NCBI RefSeq assembly: GCF_046630445.1
Contig: NC_092340.1
Location: forward strand, 366,815,001-366,879,000
Direction: 5' to 3'
Length of the DNA stretch: 64,000 nucleotides
Origin: Rutidosis leptorrhynchoides
Taxonomy: Eukaryota; Streptophyta; Magnoliopsida; Asterales; Asteraceae
Positions 36,192 to 48,900 of the stretch are shown here, in pieces (position 1 is the stretch's first letter; each line of letters begins with the position of its first letter). Both the position numbers and the translations under genes were made by a program. The notes under the pieces are model-generated. The model saw only the letters and a program-made list of their open reading frames with translations. It did not search any database and was not told where the DNA came from.

Positions 36192-36788
36192 ATGTCTACC
36201 AATAGAACAAGTGCCATTGACTCACCTAATAATAATGAAGAGTCAAATGTAAATTGGAATGATTCGTGGACTGATTCTCAAGTTCCCGAAGAGGAACCGG
36301 AAGAAGAGTCGGAACCGGAAGAAGAATCGGAACCGAAAGAAGAAATAGAACCAGTGGGGGAAATAATAAAACGGTTAAGTAGAAGAAAATCCTCAACCAA
36401 CCGACCAAAGTTAGTTATGGTCAATGGTGTTTCCGCCAAGGAAGCAAAATATTGGGAGGATTACCAATTCTCCGATGAATCGGATTCCGACGAGAATTCC
36501 GATGATGTTATAGAAATTACCCCAACTGAATTTAAAAAGGCAAAAGAAAATAATAAGGGAAAGGGCATAAAAATAGAGAAATCTAATTCCAACCCTGATG
36601 AACTTTATATGTATCGTCAACCCCCGAAGTCCTTAAGTTGTAACAATGACCCGGGAACCTCTAAACCACCAGGTTTTTCTAAACCAATGTGGAAAATTAC
36701 GGCTCGTATTAGGGGAACATCATATATCCCTAGAAACTTGGCAAAACGAACCAAAACCGAAGAAGAAGAAACAAGCGAGTCGGAATAA
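36192..36788 (+). CDS. Element B ORF1: acidic, disordered protein of unknown function
   Basis: 198 residues, starting at ATG 36192 shortly after the primer site. The N-terminus is acidic with PEEEPEEESEPEEESEP-type repeats. The middle has NGVSAKEAKYWEDYQFSDE and a run of D, S and E. The C-terminus is more basic (FSKPMWKITARIRGTSYIP, NLAKRTKTEEEE). I recognise no family. Against the copy in B' it differs in repeat number and a handful of N-terminal residues, while the last ~125 residues are identical. That, its position in sense upstream of gag, and the open frame in both copies argue that it is a genuine element gene. It could be a disordered partner of the F-box protein or a regulator; that is guesswork. 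Confidence 0.72.
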   Translation: MSTNRTSAIDSPNNNEESNVNWNDSWTDSQVPEEEPEEESEPEEESEPKEEIEPVGEIIKRLSRRKSSTNRPKLVMVNGVSAKEAKYWEDYQFSDESDSDENSDDVIEITPTEFKKAKENNKGKGIKIEKSNSNPDELYMYRQPPKSLSCNNDPGTSKPPGFSKPMWKITARIRGTSYIPRNLAKRTKTEEEETSESE

Positions 36789-36923
36789 GATAGTTGTATT
36801 CGTGTGGGGTAATATATGTAATATAGTGTGCTTATGCTTTATGATATATGTAAAAATTGCTTGTATTAATAAGTATTTTTTATGAATCTAACTCTTGTCT
36901 ATTTTACAGTTTAAAAACACAAA

Positions 36924-37607
36924 ATGGATAGACAACCCAATATTTTAAGAGACCTATCCGGAGACATGATTGATGAAATCTTGTCTAGAGTTGGCCAGAA
37001 TTCCTCGGCACAACTATTTAAGGCGAGATCAGTTTGTAAGACATTCGAAGAACGTTCCAAGAATGTCTTGGTTTATAAGAGACTTTCGTTTGAAAGATGG
37101 GGGATATCACATTGGGAAACCCATAAGTTACGATGTGTTTACTTTGACGCATATATTGCGGGGAACCCAAATGCTATTTTACGCAACGGGTTAAGAAATT
37201 ATTTTGACTCAATATATCCGAATATTGGACTTCGTGATTTAGAAAAAGCGGCTAACATGAAACATAAAGAAGCATGTTATGCTTACGGATTAGTAATGTT
37301 CGCTTCTCACCAAAGTGAGAACAAGAACATCGGGCTACAACTATTAAACAAAACGTTTCCACAAGTGACGGAGTCGGTAATTGGGGTAAGAAATGAGGTT
37401 TTTAGATTATTACGGGACTGTTGGACATTACGTAACCCTCGTCCCTTTGACGATGTTACAACACGCTGTCATATCAACGGCCATAACGGTTATGTTGCAC
37501 AAGACCAAGGATGGGAAGTAGTCCTAGTAAAACCAGAATGCATGACTTGTTTCTGGACGTATGAATTACGTGTCTTTATTGCCTTTGCTGAACGACTTGT
37601 GTACTAG
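36924..37607 (+). CDS. Element B ORF2: captured F-box protein (At2g35280-like)
   Basis: 227 residues from ATG 36924, 135 bp after ORF1. The N-terminal F-box is at about residues 5-55: LRDLSGDMIDEILSRVG, FKARSVCKTFEE, VYKRLSFERW. A Sel1/TPR-like helical segment follows (NPNAILRNGLRNYFDS, GLRDLEKAANMKHKEACYAYG, NKNIGLQLL). The C-terminus is CMTCFWTYELRVFIAFAE. The order matches plant F-box proteins of the At2g35280/At1g67623 group, which bind SKP1 in SCF ubiquitin ligases. A possible intron acceptor (TATTTTACAG) lies just upstream of the ATG. It lies between LTRs, in sense, before gag, so it belongs to the retrotransposon rather than to a host locus. Substrate unknown. Confidence 0.85.
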   Translation: MDRQPNILRDLSGDMIDEILSRVGQNSSAQLFKARSVCKTFEERSKNVLVYKRLSFERWGISHWETHKLRCVYFDAYIAGNPNAILRNGLRNYFDSIYPNIGLRDLEKAANMKHKEACYAYGLVMFASHQSENKNIGLQLLNKTFPQVTESVIGVRNEVFRLLRDCWTLRNPRPFDDVTTRCHINGHNGYVAQDQGWEVVLVKPECMTCFWTYELRVFIAFAERLVY

Positions 37608-37949
37608 CTAGAATTATCTTCACAACTATCTTGTATCAAAGTTATTGTGTGCTATATTTCATACTTTATGTAAAATAAGCGGTATTGTAAGTTTGTAAAA
37701 TATTGTATAAAAGTTTGAACGCGAAATATTATTATAATCAGTTTTTTCATATAGAATTGTAGTAGTTGAATTGTATATTAGCTACTAAGTATGAACTTAA
37801 CGGGTAGGTACTACCCGAATTTAAACTTATAAAACGCTAATATGAAGAATAAGCTTTTATAAATGAGTTCATATTATGCTACGAAATACTATTAACTACT
37901 CTTAATATTCTGTATGATTAACTTGTTCCATTTAACTATTTTGAAGGAA

Positions 37950-40900
37950 ATGGCACCGACTACTCGACACACCGTGAATATGAATGAAGAGGAATTCCGT
38001 ACTTTTCTAGCTTCAAACATAGCCGCAGTACAGGCTGCGCTACATACCAACAATAACCTTGGATCTAGCAGTACAGGAAATCGTGTAGGATGCACCTACA
38101 AAGAATTCACTGCCTGCAAACCTTTGGAATTTGATGGAACCGAAGGACCGATCGGATTGAAACGGTGGACCGAGAAGGTCGAATCGGTGTTTGCCATAAG
38201 TAAGTGTACTGAAGAGGACAAAGTAAAGTACGCTACGCATACCTTCACAGGTTCTGCGTTAACATGGTGGAATACCTATCTAGAGCAAGTGGGACAAGAC
38301 GATGCGTACGCACTACCGTGGTCAGCATTCAAGCACTTGATGAACGAGAAGTACCGTCCCAGAACCGAGGTCAATAAGCTCAAGACAGAACTTAGAGGGT
38401 TACGAACCCAAGGATTTGATATTACCACGTACGAAAGACGATTCACAGAATTGTGCCTATTGTGTCCGGGAGCATTCGAAGATGAGGAAGAGAAGATCGA
38501 CGCGTTTGTGAAAGGATTACCGGAAAGAATCCAAGAAGATATAAGTTCACACGAGCCCGCCTCCATACAACAGGCATGTAGAATGGCTCACAAACTAGTG
38601 AATCAGATTGAAGAAAGAATTAAAGAACAGACTGCTGAAGAGGCCAATGTGAAGCAAGTCAAAAGAAAGTGGGAGGAAAACGGTGATAAGAATCACCAAT
38701 ATAACAACAACAGAAATTACAACAATAATCGCAACAATTATCCCAACAATCGCAACATCAATCGCAACTACAACAAACGACCCAACAACAACAACAACAA
38801 CAACAACAACAGCAACTACAACAATCATCCCAACAACAATAATAACCGCAACAACAACAACAATCAGAAGCAGCTATGCCAAAGGTGTGAAAAGAATCAC
38901 TCGGGGTTTTGCACCAAATTTTGCAACAAGTGTAAAAGAAATGGTCATAGCGCGGCGAAGTGTGAGGTCTACGGACCAGGGGTTAATAGAACGAAAGGAA
39001 CAAATGGTGTCGGAACGAGTAATGGCGGAGCAAGTAGTGTCGGAGCAAGTTATGCCAATGTAGTTTGTTATAAATGTGGAAAACCGGGCCACATTATTAG
39101 AAATTGCCCGAACCAGGAGAACACGAATGGACAAGGCCGTGGAAGAGTTTTCAATATTAATGCGGTAGAGGCACAGGAAGACCCGGAGCTTGTTACGGGT
39201 ACGTTTCTTATTGACAATAAATCTGCTTACGTTTTATTTGATTCGGGTGCGGATAGAAGCTATATGAGTAGAGATTTTTGTGCTAAATTAAGTTGTCCAT
39301 TGACGCCTTTGGATAGTAAATTTTTACTCGAATTAGCAAATGGTAAATTAATTTCAGCAGATAATATATGTCGGAATCGAGAAATTAAACTGGTTAGCGA
39401 AACATTTAAGATTGATTTGATACCAGTAGAGTTAGGGAGTTTTGATGTGATAATCGGTATGGACTGGTTGAAAGAAGTGAAAGCAGAGATCGTTTGTTAC
39501 AAAAATGCAATTCGCATTATACGAGAAAAAGGAAAACCCTTAATGGTGTACGGAGAAAAGGGCAACACGAAGCTACATCTTATTAGTAATTTGAAGGTAC
39601 AAAAACTAATAAGAAAAGGTTGCTATGCTGTTCTAGCACACGTCGAGAAAGTACAAACTGAAGAAAAGAGCATCAATGATGTTCCCGTCGCAAAAGAATT
39701 TCCCGATGTATTTCCGAAAGAATTACCGGGATTACCCCCACATCGATCCGTTGAATTTCAAATAGATCTTGTACCAGGAGCAGCACCAATAGCTCGTGCT
39801 CCTTACAGACTCACACCCAGCGAAATGAAAGAACTACAAAGCCAATTACAAGAACTTTTAGAGCGTGGTTTCATTCGACCAAGCACATCACCGTGGGGAG
39901 CTCCTGTTTTGTTTGTCAAGAAGAAAGATGGTACATTCAGGTTATGTATCGACTACCGAGAGTTGAACAAACTTACCATCAAGAACCGCTACCCACTACC
40001 GAGAATCGATGACTTATTTGATCAACTACAAGGCTCGTCTGTTTATTCAAAGATTGACTTACGTTCCGGGTATCATCAAATGCGGGTGAAAGAAGATGAC
40101 ATTCCAAAGACTGCTTTTAGAACACGTTACGGTCATTACGAGTTTATGGTCATGCCGTTTGGTTTAACTAATGCACCAGCTGTGTTCATGGACCTTATGA
40201 ACCGAGTGTGTGGACCATACCTTGACAAGTTTGTCATTGTTTTCATTGATGACATACTTATTTACTCAAAGAATGACCAAGAACACGGTGAACATTTGAG
40301 AAAGGTGTTAGAAGTATTGAGGAAGGAAGAATTGTACGCTAAGTTTTCAAAGTGTGCATTTTGGTTGGAAGAAGTTCAATTCCTCGGTCACATAGTGAAC
40401 AAAGAAGGTATTAAGGTGGATCCGGCAAAGATAGAAACTGTTGAAAAGTGGGAAACCCCGAAAACTCCGAAACACATACGCCAGTTTTTAGGACTAGCTG
40501 GTTACTACAGAAGGTTCATCCAAGACTTTTCCAGAATAGCAAAACCCTTGACTGCATTAACGCATAAAGGGAAGAAATTTGAATGGAATGATGAACAAGA
40601 GAAAGCGTTTCAGTTATTGAAGAAAAAGCTAACTACGGCACCTATATTGTCATTGCCTGAAGGGAATGATGATTTTGTGATTTATTGTGATGCATCAAAG
40701 CAAGGTCTCGGTTGTGTATTAATGCAACGAACGAATGTGATTGCTTATGCGTCTAGACAATTGAAGATTCACGAACAAAATTATACGACGCATGATTTGG
40801 AATTAGGCGCGGTTGTTTTTGCATTAAAGACTTGGAGGCACTACTTATATGGGGTCAAAAGTATTATATATACCGACCACAAAAGTCTTCAACACATATT

Positions 40901-42527
40901 TAATCAGAAACAACTGAATATGAGGCAGCGTAGGTGGATTGAATTATTGAATGATTACGACTTTGAGATTCGTTACCACCCGGGGAAGGTAAATGTGGTA
41001 GCCGATGCCTTGAGCAGGAAGGACAGAGAACCCATTCGAGTAAAATCTATGAATATAATGATTCATAATAACATTACTACTCAAATAAAGGAGGCGCAAC
41101 AAGGAGTTTTAAAAGAGGGAAATTTAAAGGATGAAATACCCAAAGGATCGGAGAAGCATCTTAATATTCGGGAAGACGGAACCCGGTATAGGGCTGAAAG
41201 GATTTGGGTACCAAAATTTGGAGATATGAGAGAAATGGTACTTAGAGAAGCTCATAAAACCAGATACTCAATACATCCTGGAACGGGGAAGATGTACAAG
41301 GATCTCAAGAAACATTTTTGGTGGCCGGGTTTGAAAGCCGATGTTGCTAAATATGTAGGAGAATGTTTGACGTGTTCTAAGGTCAAAGCTGAGCATCAGA
41401 AACCATCAGGTCTACTTCAACAACCCGAAATCCCGGAATGAAAATGGGAAAACATTACCATGGATTTCATCACTAAATTGCCAAGGACTACAAGTGGTTT
41501 TGATACTATTTGGGTAATAGTTGATCGTCTCACCAAATCAGCACACTTCCTGCCAATAAGAGAAGATGACAAGATGGAGAAGTTAGCACGACTGTATTTG
41601 AAGGAAGTCGTCTCCAGACATGGAATACCAATCTCTATTATCTCTGATAGGGATGGCAGATTTATTTCAAGATTCTGGCAGACATTACAGCAAGCATTAG
41701 GAACTCGTCTAGACATGAGTACTGCCTATCATCCACAAACTGATGGGCAGAGCGAAAGGACGATACAAACGCTTGAAGACATGCTACGAGCATGTGTTAT
41801 TGATTTCGGAAACAGTTGGGATCGACATCTACCGTTAGTAGAATTTTCCTACAACAACAGCTACCATTCAAGCATTGAGATGGCGCCATTTGAAGCACTT
41901 TATGGTAGAAAGTGCAGGTCTCCGATTTGTTGGAGTGAAGTGGGGGATAGACAGATTACGGGTCCGGAGATTATACAAGAAACTACCGAGAAGATCATCC
42001 AAATTCAACAACGGTTAAAAACCGCCCAAAGTTGACAAAAGAGCTACGCTGACATTAAAAGAAAAGATATAGAATTTGAAATTGGAGAGATGGTCATGCT
42101 TAAAGTTGCACCTTGGAAAGGCGTTGTTCGATTTGGTAAACGAGGGAAATTAAATCCAAGGTATATTGGACCATTCAAGATTATTGATCGTGTCGGACCA
42201 GTAGCTTACCGACTTGAGTTACCTCAACAACTCGCGGCTGTACATAATATTTTCCACGTCTCGAATTTGAAGAAATGTTTTGCTAAAGAAGATCTCACTA
42301 TTCCGTTAGATGAAATCCAAATCAACGAAAAACTTCAATTCATCGAAGAACCCGTCGAAATAATGGATCGTGAGGTTAAAAGACTTAAGCAAAACAAGAT
42401 ACCAATTGTTAAGGTTCGATGGAATGCTCGTAGAGGACCCGAGTTCACCTGGGAGCGTGAAGATCAGATGAAGAAGAAATACCCGCATCTATTTCCGGAA
42501 GATTCGTCAACACCTTCAACAGCTTAA
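37950..42527 (+). pseudogene. Element B gag-pol with chromodomain (broken, about two interruptions)
   Basis: Ty3/gypsy polyprotein: capsid ([18 protein letters not shown]), Asn-rich linker, two zinc knuckles, protease, reverse transcriptase, RNase H, integrase with zinc finger, and a C-terminal chromodomain. Fused gag-pol, tRNA-Met primer and a terminal chromodomain place it among chromoviruses, most like Tekay/Del. About two interruptions in the pol part make this copy broken; B' shows the same frame open throughout. Likely young, since divergence from B' is low. Confidence 0.9.
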
Positions 42528-42562
42528 AATTTCGGGACGAAATTTATTTAACGGGTAGGTAC
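42527..42562 (+). promoter_or_regulatory. Element B 3' hairpin and degenerate polypurine tract
   Basis: AAATTTCG GGA CGAAATTT (42527-42545) is a perfect stem-loop overlapping the last base of the pol stop codon. TTAACGGGTAGGTACT follows, ending at the 3' LTR. The same 16 bases also occur at 37797-37812, upstream of gag. Confidence 0.8.
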
Positions 42563-45500
42563 TGTAGTGACCCGAACTTTTCCATGTTTATATATATTAA
42601 TTGAGATTGATATTTACATGATTAAATGTTTCCAACATGTTAAGCAATTAAACTTGTTAAGACTTGATTAATTGAAATAGGTTTCATATAGACAATTGAC
42701 CACCCAAGTTGACCGGTGATTCACGAACGTTAAAACTTGTAAAAACTATACGATGACATATATATGGTTATATATATAGTTAACATGTTTTTATTATAAG
42801 TATGTATCCCATTAGGTATTTTAACAATGAGTTATATACATAAAAATGAGACTATTAATTTAAGAAACTCGAAAACGATATATATAACGATTATCGTTAT
42901 AACAACGTCTTACTAGGTACATATGAATCATATTAAGATATTGATACAATTGGTTAATTATGTTAAATGATAAGTAAATATATTATTAAGTGTATTAACA
43001 ATGAAATACATATGTAAAAATAAGACTACTAACTTAATGATTTTTAAACGAGACATATATGTAACGATTATCGTTGTAAAGACATTTAATGTATATATAT
43101 CAAATTAAGATATATTAATACATCATAATATCATGATAATGTAATAATTTAACATCTCTTTAGATATAATAAACAATGGATTAACAACATTTAACATGAT
43201 CGTTAACCTAAAGGTTTTAAAACAACATTTACATGTAATGACTAACGATGATTTAACGACTCAGTTAAAATGTATATACATGTAGTGTTTTAATATGTAT
43301 TCATACACTTTTGAAAGACTTCAAGACACTTATCAAAATACTTCTACTTAACAAAAATTCTTAAAATTACATCCTCGTTCAGTTTCATCAACAATTCTAC
43401 TCGTATGCACCCGTATTCGTACTCGTACAATACACAGCTTTTAGATGTATGTACTATTGGTATATACGCTCCAATGATCAGCTATTAGCAGCCCATGTGA
43501 GTCACTTAACACATGTGGGAACCATCATTTGGCAACTAGCATGAAATATCTCATAAAATTACAAAAATTTGAGTAATCATTCATGACTTATTTACATGTA
43601 AACAAAATTACACATCCTTTATATCTAATCCATATACCAACGACCAAAAACACCTACAAACACTTTCATTCTTCAATTTTCTTCATCTAATTGATCTCTC
43701 TCAAGTTCTATCTTCAAGTTCTAAGTGTTCTTCATAAATTCCAAAAGTTCTAGTTTCATAAAATCAAGAATACTTTCAAGTTTGCTAGCTCACTTCCAAT
43801 CTTGTAAGTTGATCATCCAACCTCAAGAAATCTTTGTTTCTTACAGTAGGTTATCATTCTAATACAAGGTAATAATCATATTCAAACTTTGGTTCAATTT
43901 CTATAACTATAACAATCTTATTTCAAGTGATGATCTTACTTGAACTTGTTTTCGTGTCATGATTCTGCTTCAAGAACTTCGAGCCATCCAAGGATCCATT
44001 GAAGCTAGATCCATTTTTCTCTTTTCCAGTAGGTTTATCCAAGGAACTTAAGGTAGTAATGATGTTCATAACATCATTCGATTCATACATATAAAGCTAT
44101 CTTATTCGAAGGTTTAAACTTGTAATCACTAGAACATAGTTTAGTTAATTCTAAACTTGTTCGCAAACAAAAGTTAATCCTTCTAACTTGACTTTTAAAA
44201 TCAACTAAACACATGTTCTATATCTATATGATATGCTAACTTAATGATTTAAAACCTGGAAACACGAAAAACACCGTAAAACCGGATTTACGCCGTCATA
44301 GTAACACCGCGGGCTGTTTTGGGTTAGTTAATTAAAAACTATGATAAACTTTGATTTAAAAGTTGTTATTCTGAGAAAATGATTTTTATTATGAACATGA
44401 AACTATATCCAAAAATTATGGTTAAACTCAAAGTGGAAGTATGTTTTCTAAAATGGTCATCTAGACGTCGTTCTTTCGACTGAAATGACTACCTTTACAA
44501 AAACGACTTGTAACTTATTTTTCCGACTATAAACCTATACTTTTTCTGTTTAGATTCATAAAATAGAGTTCAATATGAAACCATAGCAATTTGATTCACT
44601 CAAAACGGATTTAAAATGAAGAAGTTATGATTAAAACAAGATTGGATAATTTTTCTCATTTTAGCTACGTGAAAATTGGTAACAAATCTATTCCAACCAT
44701 AACTTAATCAACTTGTATTGTATATTATGTAATCTTGAGATACCATAGACACGTATACAATGTTTCGACCTATCATGTCGACACATCTTTATATATTTCG
44801 GAACAACCATAGACACTCTATATGTGAATGTTGGAGTTAGCTATACAGGGTTGAGGTTGATTCCAAAATATATATAGTTTGAGTTGTGATCAATACTGAG
44901 ATACGTATACACTGGGTCGTGGATTGATTCAAGATAATATTTATCGATTTATTTCTGTACATCTAACTGTGGACAACTAGTTGTAGGTTACTAACGAGGA
45001 CAGCTGACTTAATAAACTTAAAACATCAAAATATATTAAAAGTGTTGTAAATATATTTTGAACATACTTTGATATATATGTATATATTGTTATAGGTTCG
45101 TGAATCAACCAGTGGCCAAGTCTTACTTCCCGACGAAGTAAAAATCTGTGAAAGTGAGTTATAGTCCCACTTTTAAAATCTAATATTTTTAGGATGAGAA
45201 TACATGCAGGTTTTATAAATGATTTACAAAATAGACACAAGTACGTGAAACTACATTCTATGGTTGAATTATCGAAATCGAATATGCCCCTTTTTATTAA
45301 GTCTGGTAATCTAAGAATTAGGGAACAGACACCCTAATTGACGCGAATCCTAAAGATAGATCTATTGGGCTTAACAAACCCCATCCAAAGTGCCGGATGC
45401 TTTAGTACTTCGAAATTTATATCATATCCGAAGGGTGTCCCGGAATGATGGGGATATTCTTATATATGCATCTTGTTAATGTCGGTTACCAGGTGTTCAC

Positions 45501-45987
45501 CATAGGAATGATTTTTATCTCTATATATGGGATGTGTATTGAAATATGAAATCTTGTGGTCTATTATTATGATTTGATATATATAGGTTAAACCTATAAC
45601 TCACCAACATTTTTGTTGACGTTTTAAGCATGTTTATTCTCAGGTGATTATTAAGAGCTTCCGCTGTCGCATACTTAAATAAAGACGAGATTTGGAGTCC
45701 ATGTTTGTATGATATTGTGTAAAAACTGCATTCAAGACACTGATTTCGATGTAACATATTTGTATTGTAAACCATTATGTAATGGTCGTGTGTAAACAGG
45801 ATATTTTAGATTATCATTATTTGATAATCTACGTAAAGCTTTTTAAACCTTTATTTATGAAATAAAGGTTATGGTTTGTTTTAAAAATGAATGCAGTCTT
45901 TGAAAAACGTCTCATATAGAGGTCAAAACCTCGCAACGAAATCAATTAATATGGAACGTTTTTAATCAATAAGAACGGGACATTTCA
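42563..45987 (+). repeat. Element B 3' LTR
   Basis: 3425 bp. It differs from the 5' LTR mainly in the first ~800 bp, in the U3 part, and is nearly identical after that. This uneven pattern fits a mosaic origin. Its end abuts element A pol at 45988. Confidence 0.9.
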
Positions 45988-48900
45988 GTTGCATCTAGTG
46001 TCGGTATAGCTCTTTTGACGACTACAGGCCGTCCTAAGCCTATCTCGGATTTGAACGATCTTCTCGGTTGTTTCATGAATAAGTTCGGGACCGGTGATTT
46101 GTTTGTCGCCTACTTCGGCCCAACAAAGAGGAGAACGACATTTTCGGCCATATAATGCTTCGAATGGTGCGGCGTTAATACTCGCGTGATAACTATTGTT
46201 GTAGGAGAATTCGGCGAGAGGCAAGTGCTTATCCCAAGCTTTTCCAAAGTCGACAACGCAAGCTCGTAGCATGTCTTCCAAGGTTTGAATTGTGCGTTCG
46301 ATTTGTCCGTCGGTTTGTGGATGATATGCGGTGCTCATGTCTAAACGCGTTCCCAATGCTTCTTGCAAAGTACGCCAAAATCTAGAAACAAAACGGCCAT
46401 CTCGGTCGGAGATAATCGATAAGGGTACACCGTGTCGGGCTACGATTTCTTTGATGTAGAGTTGTGCGAGTTTCTCCATGTTGTCGGTTTCCTTCATGGC
46501 TAGGAAGTGCGCGGATTTGGTGAGTTGGTCAACAATGACCCAAATAGTATCATAACCGCCAACCGTCTTTGGTAGTTTGGTGATAAAATCCATCGTTATC
46601 CTTTCCCATTTCCATTGCGGGATTTCGGGTTGTTGAAGTAGTCCGGACGGTCTTTGATGTTCGGCTTTGACTTTGGAGCAAGTTAGGCACTTTCCAACAT
46701 AAGTAGCGACGTCCCTTTTAATGTTCGGCCACCAATATTGTTCTTTGAGGTCGTGGTACATCTTATTGGCACCGGGGTGAATCGAATATCTTGACTTATG
46801 GGCTTCGTCTAAAATAAGGCTTCGCAAGTCCCCATAACTAGGTACCCAAATTCTTCCGGCGAAATATCGGAGTCCGGTTTCTTTAACTTCGAATCGAGGG
46901 GTGAGGACGTTCAAGTGTTCGAGAGAGATGTTTTCATCCTTGAGAGCTTCGTCTTGGGCTACACGAATTTGACTATTGAGGTTGGTGTGAATGGTGATGT
47001 TTAAAGCTCGGACACGAAGAGGCACCGCTCTTTCTTTTCGACTTAAGGCATTGGCTACTACGTTTGCCTTCCCGGGATGGTAACGAAGCTCGCAATCGTA
47101 ATCGTTCAAAGTTTCAATCCACCGTCGTTGTCTCATGTTTAGTTGCTTTTGATCGAAGATGTGTTGAAGGCTTTTGTGATCGGTGAAGATAGTACTCTTG
47201 GTTCCATAAAGATAGTGTCTCCACATTTTAAGTGCAAAGACAAAGGCTCCGAGTTCGAGATCATGAGTCGTGTAATTCCGTTCATGAATTTTTAGTTGTC
47301 GAGAGGCATAAGCAATGACTTTCTTCCGTTGCATCAATACACACCCAAAATCATGTTTCGAGGCATCGCAATATACAACAAAATCATCATTGCCTTCGGG
47401 AAGTGACAAGATAGGAGCGGTGGTTAGCTTTGTCTTCAAGATTTGAAACGCGGATTCTTGCTCGGTCGCCCAAATGAATTTCTTTCCCTTGTGAGTTAAT
47501 GCGGTTAGAGGACGTGCAACCAAAGAGAAGTTTTCGATGAATCTACGATAGTACCCGGCGAGACCCAAGAATTGACGAATGTGAGTAGGAGTAGTAGGAG
47601 TCTCCCATTTACTAATGGCTTCGATTTTCATGGGATCGACTTTAATACCTTGATCACTTACAACATGACCAAGAAATTGAACTTCCTTCAACCAAAATTC
47701 ACACTTGGAGAATTTGGCATAAAGTCGTTCTTGTCTCAAGAGTTCAAGCACAAGTCGGAGATGTTGTTCGTGCTCTTCTTCATTTTTAGAATAGATCAAT
47801 ATGTCATTGATGAACACAATAACGAATTTATCGAGATACGGTTTGCACACGCGGTTCATAAGATCCATGAACACCGCCGGTGCGTTAGTGAGACCAAATG
47901 GCATGACAAGGAATTCATAACTACCATAACGAGTCCAGAAAGCGGTTTTGGAGACATCTTCCCCCTTAACCCTTAATTGATGATAACCCGAGCGGAGATC
48001 GATTTTCGAATATACACAAGACCCTTGTAGTTGATCAAAGAGGTCATCGATGCGAGGAAGAGGATATCGGTTCTTAACCGTCAATTTATTTAGTTCACGA
48101 TAATCAATGCACATTCGTAGGGATCCGTCTTTCTTTTTAACAAACAAAATCGGAGCGCCCCATGGTGAATGGCTAGGTTGGATAAAACCACGGTCAAGTA
48201 GTTCTTGGATTTGACTTTGCAATTCTTGCATTTCGGATGGAGCAAGTCTATACGGTGCACGTGCTACGGGTTCGGCTCCCGGAATAAGATCGATTTGGAA
48301 TTCTACCGGTCGATGAGGTGGAAGACCCGACAATTCGTCGGAAAATACATCGAAAAAGTCACTAACAATTGGCACATCATCGATATGCTTCTCATCGGAC
48401 TCGACTTTCTTAACGTGGGCAAGGATCGCAAAACAACCCTTACGGAGTAGTTTTCTAACTTTAAGGCACGAAACGAGGTTGAGTCTGGTGCAACTCTTAT
48501 CGCCATAAACAATCAAAGGTTCACCATTCTCGATAGGAATTCGGATTGCGTTAAGATCACAAAGGATGTGAGATTTCGTTTTGACTAACCAATTCATACC
48601 GATTATTACATCAAAGCTTCCTAGTTCCATGGGTATCAAGTCAATTTCAAATTCCTTACCCAAAATTTTTAACGTACACCCCCGGTAATATGTGTCGGCA
48701 CTTAATAGTTTCCCGTTAGCCACTTCAATGGTATAAGTGGTATCTAATGGAAGAGGTGGAGTGCTAAGAGAATGAGTCAAAGTCTTGGATACAAAGCATT
48801 TATCGGCACCCGAATTGAATAAGCAAGAGACATAAGAATTGTTGAGAAGAAACGTACCCGTGAATAGTTCAGTGTCATCCCGGGCTTCCTCGGTGTTGAT

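Larger units (their letters stand above)
32570..45987 (+). mobile_element. Element B: Tekay-like chromovirus with two extra ORFs, inserted in A
   Basis: LTRs at 32570-35982 and 42563-45987 (TGTAGTGACCC to GGGACATTTCA), primer site at 35985, then an acidic ORF, an F-box ORF, gag-pol with chromodomain, a hairpin and a degenerate polypurine tract. It is broken: gag-pol carries about two interruptions. The five bases outside each end do not match (TTTAG against GTTGC), and A is missing sequence across it, so this copy is probably a recombinant of two B insertions. It is a close, inverted relative of B' at 51644. Confidence 0.9.

Noticed and set aside
36924-37607. F-box ORF as an ordinary host gene hit by retrotransposons
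   Set aside because: It lies between primer site and gag, in sense, in both B and B' at the same offset, and so travels with the element.
38683-39063. Thr/Ile-rich frame and its Val-rich opposite
   Set aside because: Shifted readings of the Asn-rich linker in B Gag; the same occur in B'.
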